Notes under the pieces: model-generated
What the model was told of the DNA's origin: nothing
Database searches by the model: none
Seen by the model: only the letters and a program-made list of their open reading frames with translations
Translations under genes and position numbers: made by a program
Shown: positions 8,608 through 17,486 of the stretch, one piece after another
How the letters are laid out: each line of letters begins with the position of its first letter
Position numbering within the stretch: the stretch's first letter is position 1
Source of the DNA: Vallitalea sp.
GTDB taxonomy: Bacteria; Bacillota; Clostridia; Lachnospirales; Vallitaleaceae
Direction: 5' to 3'
Length of the DNA: 64,000 nt
NCBI GenBank assembly: GCA_025210515.1
Contig: JAOARM010000013.1
Coordinates: 62,001-126,000 of the forward strand

Positions 8608-9228
8608 ATGTTTGAATTTGTTGATTTAAAATATAAAGATATTATAGATATACCCTCACTATTAATTGAAGAAGGAAAAATCACTACATTTATTGGACAA
8701 AGTGGTGGTGGAAAAACAACTATACTAAGATTATTAAATAAAATGATTTCACCAAGTGATGGAATGATTTTATATAAAGGCAATAATCTAGAGCACATTA
8801 ATTCAGTAACTCATAGAAGAGAAGTTACAATGTTATCACAAAGTCCGATTGTTTTTGATGGTAATATTAGAGATAATCTACTAGTTGGATTTGAATTTCA
8901 AGAAAGACAGATACCAAGTGATGATAAGCTAATTGAAGTATTAAGAAGTGTAAGTCTAAGTAAATCTCTAGATGATATGGTAACTCATTTATCAGGAGGA
9001 GAAAAACAAAGATTAGCATTAGCTAGAGTATTACTTCTTGATTCAAAAGTATATCTTCTAGATGAACCTTCTTCATCATTAGATGAATCAACGGAAGAGT
9101 TAATTATTAAAATGTTTACCCAGTTTGTAAAAGATAATAAAACGCTAATTATGGTTACTCATTCAAGAGACATAGCAAATAAATATTCTGATGTCATAAT
9201 AAATATTGCTAATGGAACATGTGTATAG
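8608..9228 (+). CDS. fetA: ABC transporter ATP-binding protein, FetA (YbbL) type
   Basis: A 206-aa ABC ATPase with Walker A GQSGGGKTT (residues 30-38), signature LSGGEKQRLALARVLL and Walker B VYLLDEPSSSLDE. ATG 8608 is chosen over ATG 8602, because AAGGGGG at 8595-8601 abuts the latter but is 6 bases from the former. Its partner, the UPF0014 permease, overlaps the FetA/FetB system, described in E. coli as an iron exporter that relieves oxidative stress. Substrate here is inferred only from the family. Confidence 0.85.
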   Translation: MFEFVDLKYKDIIDIPSLLIEEGKITTFIGQSGGGKTTILRLLNKMISPSDGMILYKGNNLEHINSVTHRREVTMLSQSPIVFDGNIRDNLLVGFEFQERQIPSDDKLIEVLRSVSLSKSLDDMVTHLSGGEKQRLALARVLLLDSKVYLLDEPSSSLDESTEELIIKMFTQFVKDNKTLIMVTHSRDIANKYSDVIINIANGTCV

Positions 9229-9239
9229 GAGGAATAATA

Positions 9240-10022
9240 ATGGAAGGTATTATTGAATTATCAGTAGTTCAAGTAGCTTTAGCCTATATTTTTGTTTGTT
9301 TTGTATTAATAATTGTAAAGATACGAAATATAAATAGAGAGAAAGAAATTATTATATCTTCAATAAGAATGACAATACAATTAATATTAACAGGGCATAT
9401 TTTATTATTTGTTTTTAATAATCCTTCACCGTATATTACGATAGCAATAATTATTTTAATGGAGATATTTGCTATATATACGGTGTTAAAAAAGTTTAGA
9501 AGTAAAACATCTGTAGAATTAAAGAAAGTAATAGGATTTTCAATGAGCATAGGGACGATAACTTGTATTCTATATTTCCTATTAATTGTTGTTAGAATTC
9601 CTAATTGGTATGACCCAAGATATTTTATACCTATAGCTGGAATGCTAATAGGTAATTCAATGACTGGAATAACTCTTGGAATTAATTCATTGCTTGAAGG
9701 AATGACAACAGAAAAAGCAATAATAGAAGAAGCACTAACTCTAGGTGCTACACCTAAAGTAGCCTCAAAAAAAGTTATTAACAAAGCTTTTGATTCTGCT
9801 ATTATTCCTACAATTAATTCAATGATAGGTATGGGAATTATATTTTTACCAGGTATGATGACTGGACAAATACTTGCTGGAGCAGATCCAACTATAGCTA
9901 TTGCTTATCAAATAGCTATTATGCTTGGGATATTAGGTTCAGTATCTTTAACAGTAATAATTATGCTAATACTTAGTTACAGAACTTTTTTTAATGAACA
10001 AAGTCAATTAATGGGAAGGTGA
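9240..10022 (+). CDS. fetB: ABC transporter permease, FetB (UPF0014/YbbM) family
   Basis: 260 aa, about seven membrane segments. The cytoplasmic motif GATPKVASKKVINKAFDSAI and PGMMTGQILAGADPTIAIAYQ are UPF0014 hallmarks. ATG 9240 has AGGAGG at 9227-9232; the longer frame from 9219 overlaps fetA without a ribosome binding site. It forms a transporter with the preceding ATPase. Confidence 0.88.
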   Translation: MEGIIELSVVQVALAYIFVCFVLIIVKIRNINREKEIIISSIRMTIQLILTGHILLFVFNNPSPYITIAIIILMEIFAIYTVLKKFRSKTSVELKKVIGFSMSIGTITCILYFLLIVVRIPNWYDPRYFIPIAGMLIGNSMTGITLGINSLLEGMTTEKAIIEEALTLGATPKVASKKVINKAFDSAIIPTINSMIGMGIIFLPGMMTGQILAGADPTIAIAYQIAIMLGILGSVSLTVIIMLILSYRTFFNEQSQLMGR

Positions 10023-10027
10023 ATAAT

Positions 10028-11203
10028 ATGATGAAATTTGAATTTGCTAAAGTACCACAAACTATATTCGGTTCTGGTGAATTTAGTAAGATTTATGAAT
10101 TGATTGAAGTGTATGGAGCTAATAATATTTTGCTTGTATCTGGAGCACGTTCGTTTAGAAAATCAAGACAGTATATAGAGCTAATTAATATAATCAAAAA
10201 AAGAGGAATTAATCTATATGAGACAAAAGTAGTAAGAGAACCATCACCAGATTTAATTGATGATGAAGTTGATAAATATAGAGATAATAATATTGATTTG
10301 ATTATAGCAGTAGGGGGAGGTAGCGTAATAGATACTGGTAAAGCTATATCTGCTATGTTAACCCAGAAAGATTCAGTCATGGCTTTTCTAGAGGGAGTGG
10401 GAGAAGGTAAAACTCATAATGGAAAGAAAATTACTTTTATCGCAGTACCAACAACATCAGGAACGGGTAGTGAAGCTACGAAAAATGCAGTACTTAGTAA
10501 AGTTTCAAAAGATGGTTTTAAGAAATCATTACGACATAATAATTTTATTCCAGATAATGTAATTATAGATGCAGAGCTATTAATTACATGTCCAACTAGT
10601 ATAACTATTGCAAGTGGGCTAGATGCTCTAACACAATTAATCGGTTCTTATCTATCAACTCATTCATCTGCTATGACAGATTCATTAGCTTTATCAGGTT
10701 TAGAGTATTTTAGTAAAAGTTTTATGTCAGTATGCACAGAAGGATATAATTCAATAGAGAAAAGAGGACAAATGGCTTATGGAGCTTATATTTCTGGAAT
10801 AACCCTAGCTAATGCAGGGCTTGGAATAGTTCATGGATTTGCTTCAAGTGTTGGAGGATATTTTGATATCCCACATGGGGTAATATGTGGAACGTTATTG
10901 CCAGAAGCTATAAAGGTTAATGTTGAACTATTAAGGCAAAAAAATGATATGATATATCTAGAAAAATATGCGAAAGTGTCATCAATCTTAACGGGGTGTA
11001 ACGGGAAAGATACTATAATGTCTTGTTATAAGTTAATTGAAATCTTGGAGAAATGGGTTGAAGAGTTAAAGGTTCCTAAGCTAGGTGAGTTTAATGTTAG
11101 AGAAGAAGATATAGACAGAATTATTAAAATAACTAGTAATAAATATAATCCTGTTCAGTTATCTAGTGAAGATATGAGGAGGATACTTGTTGGTAGGATG
11201 TAG
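10028..11203 (+). CDS. Iron-containing (group III) alcohol dehydrogenase
   Basis: About 391 aa. AVGGGSVIDTGKAI is the NAD(P)-binding loop. PTTSGTGSEATKNAVL and the metal-binding histidine stretch GIVHGFASSVGGYFDIPHG identify the Fe-ADH family. Substrate is unknown; relatives include 1,3-propanediol, butanol and lactaldehyde dehydrogenases. The ribosome binding site AAGGTGA overlaps the fetB stop codon, so it is translationally coupled to the transporter. This is an unusual pairing of a putative iron exporter with an iron enzyme. ATG 10031 is an equally possible start. Confidence 0.88.
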   Translation: MMKFEFAKVPQTIFGSGEFSKIYELIEVYGANNILLVSGARSFRKSRQYIELINIIKKRGINLYETKVVREPSPDLIDDEVDKYRDNNIDLIIAVGGGSVIDTGKAISAMLTQKDSVMAFLEGVGEGKTHNGKKITFIAVPTTSGTGSEATKNAVLSKVSKDGFKKSLRHNNFIPDNVIIDAELLITCPTSITIASGLDALTQLIGSYLSTHSSAMTDSLALSGLEYFSKSFMSVCTEGYNSIEKRGQMAYGAYISGITLANAGLGIVHGFASSVGGYFDIPHGVICGTLLPEAIKVNVELLRQKNDMIYLEKYAKVSSILTGCNGKDTIMSCYKLIEILEKWVEELKVPKLGEFNVREEDIDRIIKITSNKYNPVQLSSEDMRRILVGRM

Positions 11204-11340
11204 AGGGCGACATTGAACAAAAAAACAATACCACTAATGAGTATATATTAAATAATAGATACTAATACTAAATAATAATATAGTTACTTATAAAATAATC
11301 TAGTATTTCTATATTAATTAATAATAAGGTGGTATACAAT

Positions 11341-13050
11341 TTGAATAACAATGATGTAGTTAAAGTGCTTAATCATATAGGTTTATTACTTGAGCTTAAA
11401 GGAGAAAGTTTTTTCAAATCAAAAGCATATTATGATGCGGCGAATAAGATAGAAATTTTAGAAGAAGATATTAACAATATCGTATCAGAAAATAGATTAA
11501 GTAGTTATAAAGGATTTGGAAAAGCACTTACTCAGAAAATAACTGAATTAGTTACTACTGGAAAACTAGATTATTATAATAAATTAAAAGAAACTATTCC
11601 AGAAGGATTAACATATATGTTAAAAATATCTGGGTTAGGACCTAAGAAGGTAAAGGTGTTATATGAAACTCTAGGGATAGAAAATATAGAACAATTAAAA
11701 CAAGCTTGTGAAAATAATAAATTAGTGAATTTACCTAGATTTGGTCAAAAAACTCAGAATAAAATATTAGAAGGTATCAAAAATATTGAAGTATATTCAC
11801 AGAAATTTCATTATCCAATAGCAAAGTTAATGGCTGATGAAGTAATAAAGGAATTTGAGCATATTGATTATATTAATAGATATAGTATCGCGGGAAGTTT
11901 AAGAAGAAAAAAAGAAATTATTAAAGATATAGATATACTTGCAAGTAGTAATAATCCAGAAAAAGTTATGGATTTATTTGTCTCACAAAAATATGTAAAA
12001 GAAATAACAGGAAAAGGAGAAACAAAATCTAGTGTTGTGTTTCAAAATAATATAAAAGCTGATCTTAGAGTTGTAAGCGATGAACAATATCCATATGCAC
12101 TTCACCATTTCACTGGAAGTAAGGAACATAATACAGCTCTTAGACATATTGCTAAGAAACAAAACATTAAAATGAATGAATATGGACTTTTTAGAGATGA
12201 TATACTCATTAAGTGCAAAAGCGAAGAAGATATATATAATGTTTTTGGAATGGATTATATTCCTCCAGAACTTAGAGAAAACTATGGTGAACTAGAGGCT
12301 GCATCAAATCATCAACTTCCAACTCTCATAACTAAGGAAGATATAAAAGGAGCACTTCATGTACACACTATATATAGTGATGGTAATGCCACTATAGAAC
12401 AACTTGTAAAAGCTTGTATTGACAAAGGATATAATTATCTTGGAATAAGTGATCATAGTAAAACAGCTATATATGCAAGAGGACTTTCGGAAGAAACCAT
12501 TAAAAGACAACATGAAGAAATAGATAGACTTAATGAGAAATATAAAGATTTTCATATTATGAAAGGAATAGAATCTGATATATTATCAGATGGAGAGTTA
12601 GACTATTCCGACAATATATTAGAGTCCTTTGATTTTATAATAGGTTCTGTCCATAGTTTATTTAAAATGGATGAAGATAAAATGACCAATAGAATAGTAA
12701 AAGCTATCAGAAATAAGCATATGAAAATCTTGGGACATCCAACGGGGAGAATTCTGCTTAATAGAGAAGGATATAAACTTGATATTAATAAAATAATTAA
12801 TGAGTGTATAGATAATGATGTAGTGTTAGAAATTAATGCAAATCCATATAGATTGGATTTGGATTGGAGACATATGAAATCTGCAAAAGAAAAAGGAGCT
12901 AAGTTTATTATATCGCCAGATGCACACAGTGTTAAGGAATTGAATTATATGATTTATGGTATTAATGTAGCAAGAAAAGGGTGGCTTGAAGAATATGATG
13001 TGATAAATACATTATCAATTGAAAATATAAATAGATATTTCCTAAAATAA
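11341..13050 (+). CDS. polX: DNA polymerase X family protein with PHP domain
   Basis: About 569 aa, matching bacterial PolX (570 aa in B. subtilis). Start is TTG 11341 with AAGGTGG at 11326-11332; the in-frame GTG at 11329 lies inside that ribosome binding site. Order: helix-hairpin-helix region (to about 150), nucleotidyltransferase palm with GSLRR and the DID metal-binding pair (around residues 190-205) and a third Asp in ADLRVV, then a C-terminal PHP phosphoesterase (from about 340) with HVHTIYSDG, GISDHS, and HPTGR. Catalytic residues of both parts look intact. It fills gaps in base-excision repair and has 3'-5' exonuclease activity in the family. Confidence 0.93.
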   Translation: MNNNDVVKVLNHIGLLLELKGESFFKSKAYYDAANKIEILEEDINNIVSENRLSSYKGFGKALTQKITELVTTGKLDYYNKLKETIPEGLTYMLKISGLGPKKVKVLYETLGIENIEQLKQACENNKLVNLPRFGQKTQNKILEGIKNIEVYSQKFHYPIAKLMADEVIKEFEHIDYINRYSIAGSLRRKKEIIKDIDILASSNNPEKVMDLFVSQKYVKEITGKGETKSSVVFQNNIKADLRVVSDEQYPYALHHFTGSKEHNTALRHIAKKQNIKMNEYGLFRDDILIKCKSEEDIYNVFGMDYIPPELRENYGELEAASNHQLPTLITKEDIKGALHVHTIYSDGNATIEQLVKACIDKGYNYLGISDHSKTAIYARGLSEETIKRQHEEIDRLNEKYKDFHIMKGIESDILSDGELDYSDNILESFDFIIGSVHSLFKMDEDKMTNRIVKAIRNKHMKILGHPTGRILLNREGYKLDINKIINECIDNDVVLEINANPYRLDLDWRHMKSAKEKGAKFIISPDAHSVKELNYMIYGINVARKGWLEEYDVINTLSIENINRYFLK

Positions 13051-13053
13051 TGA

Positions 13054-13100
13054 GGTTGTCTCATATATCCAAAGCTGTGGCTTCATTATATGAGACAACC
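13054..13100. terminator. Bidirectional terminator between polX and the acidic membrane protein
   Basis: Perfect 14-bp stem, GGTTGTCTCATATA at 13054-13067 and TATATGAGACAACC at 13087-13100. It is a member of the type A hairpin family. It lies between convergent genes; tails are A/T-rich rather than a pure T-run. Confidence 0.65.
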
Positions 13101-13117
13101 AAAATAGTAAAATACTA

Positions 13118-13459
13118 TTATTCTCCACTAAAATCACTGGTATCACCGAAATCACTACTATCTCCAAAATCGCTACTATCCTCAAAATCAGATGTAAAAG
13201 ATGAGTCTTCAATTATTTCAAAAGAATTTTCTTCTTGATAAGTAGAATCCATGAAGTTGTTATTGTAATAATTTTCTTCCGTATCGTTTTCATAATATTC
13301 TTCTTCGTAATATTCATCTTCATAATCTTCATCATCATCATATGTATCAATTTCTATTGAAGTATCTTCATCGTCATATTCACTATGACTATTACCTAAT
13401 TTCTCAAATACATAAAGTGCAATCATGATAAATATAACTATATATATAATATTGCCCAA
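13118..13459 (-). CDS. Small membrane-anchored, highly acidic repeat protein
   Basis: 113 aa. Residues 3-19 form one hydrophobic segment. The rest is almost entirely Asp, Glu, Ser, Tyr and Asn, ending in a 6-residue repeat (DFEDSS, DFGDSS, DFGDTS). Start is TTG at 13459, with GGAGGTGATC seven bases upstream on the minus strand. No family is recognised. Topology suggests a single-pass membrane protein with a disordered, negatively charged tail. An overlapping plus-strand frame is an antisense shadow. The real ribosome binding site and the hydrophobic N-terminus favour this strand. Confidence 0.65.
   Translation of the reverse strand: MGNIIYIVIFIMIALYVFEKLGNSHSEYDDEDTSIEIDTYDDDEDYEDEYYEEEYYENDTEENYYNNNFMDSTYQEENSFEIIEDSSFTSDFEDSSDFGDSSDFGDTSDFSGE
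13127..13189 (-). repeat. 18-bp coding tandem repeat
   Basis: Three and a half copies of an 18-base unit encoding Asp-Phe-x-Asp-Ser-Ser at the 3' end of the acidic protein gene, with silent and near-silent differences between copies. Confidence 0.7.
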
Positions 13460-13471
13460 CAGATCACCTCC

Positions 13472-13738
13472 TCATAAACAAAAATCTAATCAAGTTACAT
13501 TATTAATCTTAATAAGTCAAATGTCAACAATTTTATTGAATATTTATTATAAAATCACTAATATAATTAATTTTAATTAAACATAATAGAAAATTTCATA
13601 ACGTAATCATGAAGTATAACAACCCTGTAACGTAAGTGATTAAGCATATGATTTATATCAAATGAATAGAATTTAATAGAATGCTTACAATAAGAAAATA
13701 TTAAATAAATCTCGGGAACAAATAGTATTAAAAACTAC
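13472..13738. other. Intergenic region between divergent genes
   Basis: AT-rich, with no gene or known RNA motif recognised; presumably holds the promoter of the acidic protein gene. Confidence 0.4.
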
Positions 13739-13767
13739 TTTACAAATTTTGTTTTTATAGTTATAAT
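13739..13767 (+). promoter_or_regulatory. pyk promoter
   Basis: TTTACA at 13739-13744, 17-bp spacer, TATAAT at 13762-13767. Confidence 0.7.
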
Positions 13768-13854
13768 ACCATGGGCGAAATTTTTTTGATATAACTATTC
13801 TCAATGCCCGATTCTTATGAAACTTTACAATTAATATAAAATTAGGAGGCCTAT

Positions 13855-15279
13855 ATGCAAAGTGCAAAAACAAAAATAATTTGTACAATTGGACCTGCCA
13901 GTGATAATAAAGAAACTATTACTGAGCTTGTAAAGAATGGACTTAGTATTGCTCGTCTAAATTTATCTCATGGTAATAAGGAATACTATAAAAAAATTAT
14001 TTCTATAATAAAAGAGGTTAGAGAAGAACTAAATAAACCAATAGCCATATTAATGGATACAAGAGGACCAGAAATAAGAACTAAAAATTTTGTTGGTAAT
14101 CAAGTATCACTTGAGATTGGTCAAGATATCACTATTTCAACAGGTGATTTTGATGGTAATGAAAATATATTCTGTATTACATATCCTACTCTATACAAGG
14201 ATGTAAAAAAGGGAAGTAAAGTTTTAATTGATGACGGATTAATTGAACTTGAAGTATTAGAAGTTAATAACAAAGAAAAAACAATACTATGTACAGTTAA
14301 AAACGGTGGAATTGTTAAAAATAAAAAAGGTATAAATGTACCTAATGTAAATATTAATCTTCCAGCAATTACAGAAAAAGATAAAGAAGAAATAATATTT
14401 GGGCTTGAAAATGATATTGACTTTGTAGCGGCATCATTTATTAGAAAAGCGGATGATGTACTTGAAATCAGAAAATTTATTAATGAAAATGGCGGAAAAG
14501 ATGTAAAAATAATATCAAAAATAGAGAACCAACAAGGTGTAGATAATATAGACTCAATAATAGAAGTTTCTGATGCTATTATGATAGCGCGTGGAGATCT
14601 AGGAGTTGAGACACCAACTGAGTTAATACCAATAACTCAAAAAATGATAATTGATCGTTGTAATCGTGCTGAAATACCAGTAATTACTGCTACACAAATG
14701 CTTGATTCAATGATTAAGAATCCAAGACCAACAAGAGCAGAAGTATCAGATGTAGCTAATGCAGTAATAGATGGTACAGATGCAATTATGTTATCTGGAG
14801 AAACAGCTGCTGGGGCTTATCCAGTAGAGGCTGTTAAAGTAATGAGTAAGATTGCAAAAGCCTCAGAAAATATGACGGACTATGATCAAAGCCGTATTTG
14901 CAAAGAAAGTGAAAAAAGCATAGCACATGCAGTTAGTTACTCTGCTTATTCTACAGCTATGAATCTTAGAGCAAAAGCTATAATATGCCCTACTTTTAGT
15001 GGGAATACAGCAAAAATGATATCAATGTATAGACCAAAAGTTCCTATAATTGCATTAACTAGTAGCGAAAAGACAAGAAGACAATTGCAATTACAATGGG
15101 GTGTTATACCTTTATTTTTAAAAGAAGAAACTTCAACAGATATATTATTCTATAAATCTGTATTGATGGCAAGAGAATTAGGATTAGTAAAGTCTAGAGA
15201 TTTAGTTGTAATAACAGCGGGCGTTCCTTTAGCACCTGGAAGCACAACTAACCTTATGAAAGTACAAGAAGTTGAATAA
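13855..15279 (+). CDS. pyk: Pyruvate kinase
   Basis: 474 aa, the classic form without the C-terminal PEP-utiliser domain that many Bacillus and Clostridium enzymes carry. TKIICTIGPAS, the ARLNLSHG segment, ISKIENQQGVDN, the active-site region GDLGVETP and ATQMLDSMIKNPRPTRAE are all intact. It converts PEP and ADP to pyruvate and ATP, the last step of glycolysis. Start follows TTAGGAGG. It is monocistronic, with a consensus-like promoter and a bidirectional terminator. Confidence 0.97.
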   Translation: MQSAKTKIICTIGPASDNKETITELVKNGLSIARLNLSHGNKEYYKKIISIIKEVREELNKPIAILMDTRGPEIRTKNFVGNQVSLEIGQDITISTGDFDGNENIFCITYPTLYKDVKKGSKVLIDDGLIELEVLEVNNKEKTILCTVKNGGIVKNKKGINVPNVNINLPAITEKDKEEIIFGLENDIDFVAASFIRKADDVLEIRKFINENGGKDVKIISKIENQQGVDNIDSIIEVSDAIMIARGDLGVETPTELIPITQKMIIDRCNRAEIPVITATQMLDSMIKNPRPTRAEVSDVANAVIDGTDAIMLSGETAAGAYPVEAVKVMSKIAKASENMTDYDQSRICKESEKSIAHAVSYSAYSTAMNLRAKAIICPTFSGNTAKMISMYRPKVPIIALTSSEKTRRQLQLQWGVIPLFLKEETSTDILFYKSVLMARELGLVKSRDLVVITAGVPLAPGSTTNLMKVQEVE

Positions 15280-15311
15280 AATTCGTATGTAATATTAGTA
15301 TAAAGTCATAT

Positions 15312-15366
15312 AAAAAGACTAGGTTAGCTTATTGCAAAAGCATGAATAGCTAAACCTAGTCTTTTT
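15312..15366. terminator. Bidirectional terminator between pyk and the antiporter gene (type B hairpin)
   Basis: AAAAAGACTAGGTTAGCT at 15312-15329 pairs with AGCTAAACCTAGTCTTTTT at 15348-15366, with a single-base bulge. It has A-run and T-run on either side, so it works on both strands. Confidence 0.9.
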
Positions 15367-15382
15367 AATGTTTTACTTAATG

Positions 15383-17098
15383 TTATGCTTCAACACGTTT
15401 TCCAAATATGTATAGTGTTAATCCTGTTGCAATAATACCAGCAGGTAAAGTAATTAATGCCGAAACACCAAATCCAGCAGGTAAAAATCCGAATAATATT
15501 GATATTATTCCAACTACAATAGCATACATTAGCTGAGTCTTAACATGGTCAATATGATCGCAAGATGTTCCCATTGATGATAAAATAGTAGTATCAGATA
15601 TTGGAGAACAATGATCACCAAGTATTGCACCTGTAAGAACAGCACCAATTGAAACAGTGATTAAATTCATATCACCAGAAGATATAGCATTAGATAGTGG
15701 AATAGCAAGAGGCATTAATATACCCATTGTTCCATAACTAGTACCAGTTGCAAAAGATATTACAGAACCTAATATAAATATTAGAGTTGGTAATATATAA
15801 GCTGGGATAGCACCTTGTAACCAAAAAGCTAAGTATTCATCAGCATCTAGTTGAACTTTGATTACATCTGCAATTGACCAAGCAAATAGAAGAATAACAA
15901 CTGTTATAATCATAGACTTCCAACCTTGTATCCAAGTATCTACACCTTCTTCAGGAGTGAATATTTTCTGTGCAATACCCATAACTATCGCAACAATACC
16001 AGCAATCATAGCTGCCATGAATAATACAACAGAAGCATCAGAAGCACTAAAGCATTCTTTTATAGCTTCAAAAGAAAGAGGATTGTTATTAACCATAGCA
16101 AGAAGATCACCTTCTAATGTACTATATCCATTAAAGTAAAAGCCAACTAAAGATGCAATAATTAGTACTAGAATTGGAATAATAGCATTCCATACATTAG
16201 TTTTCATATCTTTACCAGGCTTGATATCCATATTTTCATCAATTGCAAGTGGAGTTGCACCATCAGCTAATACTTTTCCTGTTGTTCTAGCTCTTTTTTC
16301 TGCTTTGTACATAGGGCCGAACTCTTTTAGCATTACAATTGTAAATATAATAAAAGCTAATATAAATATATTATAAAAACGATAAGGAATAGTTTCTAAA
16401 AATATTGTGTAAGCACTTTTAGTAGTGTTAAGAGCTGGTAATTCCTTAGAAATTAAGCTAAGTTCATAGCCAATCCAAGTAGAAACAATAGCGATACCAG
16501 CGATTGGAGCAGCTGTAGCATCTACAATAAATGCTAATTTTTCTCTTGATATTTTTTGTTTATCGGTAACAGGTCTCATCACAGGACCAACAATAAGAGA
16601 GTTAGCATAATCATCAAAAAATACAAATAAACCAAGGAACCAAGTAATAAATTGCGTGCTTCTAGCTGTTTTAGCTTTTAAAGCTAATTTTTCTGCTACT
16701 GCGTAAGTTCCTCCCATTTTAGTTATTAATGCAATAAGTCCACCGATAGCCATAACTTGCAATAAAATTCCTGCATTCCATTTATCTGCCATAGATGAAA
16801 CCATAGTATCAATTAATAAAGTAAAAGAATCAGTAGATGCTTTTAGTAAGTTTGTTTTTCCAACTAATGAAACCATTGTTGTTCCAGATAATACACCTAA
16901 AAAAAGTGAGATGATAACATTCTTGCTAAGAAAAGCAAGTGAAATAGCTACAATTGGTGGAATTAAAGTCCAGAATCCTAATGCTTCCCATATTTTTATT
17001 TCATCTGTAACAGTAGCATTATATGAAACGATAAAACCAATTATTGTTACTATAAGTAAGAGTGTATACATAACTCTATTTAATAGCTTTTTGTTCAT
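15383..17098 (-). CDS. Na+/H+ antiporter, NhaC family
   Basis: 571 aa with a dozen or so membrane segments. WTLIPPIVAISLAFLSKNVIISLFLG near the start, FFDDYANSLIVGPVMRPVTD, and TGAILGDHCSPISDTTILSS near the end are hallmarks of the NhaC antiporter family. It would exchange protons for Na+ or a small organic cation/acid; some relatives are amino acid or lactate/malate antiporters, so the substrate is open. ATG with GAGGAGG upstream. The promoter is at 17137-17165 on the minus strand. Confidence 0.88.
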   Translation of the reverse strand: MNKKLLNRVMYTLLLIVTIIGFIVSYNATVTDEIKIWEALGFWTLIPPIVAISLAFLSKNVIISLFLGVLSGTTMVSLVGKTNLLKASTDSFTLLIDTMVSSMADKWNAGILLQVMAIGGLIALITKMGGTYAVAEKLALKAKTARSTQFITWFLGLFVFFDDYANSLIVGPVMRPVTDKQKISREKLAFIVDATAAPIAGIAIVSTWIGYELSLISKELPALNTTKSAYTIFLETIPYRFYNIFILAFIIFTIVMLKEFGPMYKAEKRARTTGKVLADGATPLAIDENMDIKPGKDMKTNVWNAIIPILVLIIASLVGFYFNGYSTLEGDLLAMVNNNPLSFEAIKECFSASDASVVLFMAAMIAGIVAIVMGIAQKIFTPEEGVDTWIQGWKSMIITVVILLFAWSIADVIKVQLDADEYLAFWLQGAIPAYILPTLIFILGSVISFATGTSYGTMGILMPLAIPLSNAISSGDMNLITVSIGAVLTGAILGDHCSPISDTTILSSMGTSCDHIDHVKTQLMYAIVVGIISILFGFLPAGFGVSALITLPAGIIATGLTLYIFGKRVEA

Positions 17099-17136
17099 AA
17101 ATTGTCCTCCTCGTTATTGGATAATTAGTCTATCTT

Positions 17137-17165
17137 ATAATAGTATAAAAATACAAAAATGTAAA
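17137..17165 (-). promoter_or_regulatory. Promoter of the NhaC-family gene
   Basis: On the minus strand: TTTACA (17165-17160), 17-bp spacer, TATTAT (17142-17137). Confidence 0.6.
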
Positions 17166-17410
17166 TAGAAAAAAGTCCTTTTTGAAATAATTACATTTTA
17201 TTCCTTCATTAATAATAGATTGATATTAATAGAGATATATAATGCTGTTATATAAAACATAGAGATGCATAGATAAATTAGGTGCATGCTGCATTTGATT
17301 TACTTAGATAAAACATTATTAAACTGATAAATATATATGGGAAAATGAATAAAACAATAGAAATGATTGCAATATGTATTATGTTTGGTATGTATATTAA
17401 TTCATATTAA
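17166..17410. other. Central part of the antiporter/tldD divergent intergenic region
   Basis: AT-rich, no gene or structured motif recognised between the two divergent promoters. Confidence 0.4.
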
Positions 17411-17445
17411 ATTGTTTTGAGAAACAATGATATATAGTGTAAAAT
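17411..17445 (+). promoter_or_regulatory. tldD promoter with overlapping dyad
   Basis: TTGAGA at 17417-17422, 17-bp spacer, TAAAAT at 17440-17445. A perfect dyad ATTGTTT-TGAG-AAACAAT (17411-17428) covers the -35 and could be an operator. Confidence 0.5.
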
Positions 17446-17486
17446 AAATATGATATATAATTATAAGATAATAAGGAGGAACTTAG

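Noticed and set aside
13050..13238. Plus-strand open frame overlapping the acidic protein gene
   Set aside because: It starts at the polX stop codon, runs through the type A hairpin and is antisense to a gene with a proper ribosome binding site; its repeats mirror the other strand's.
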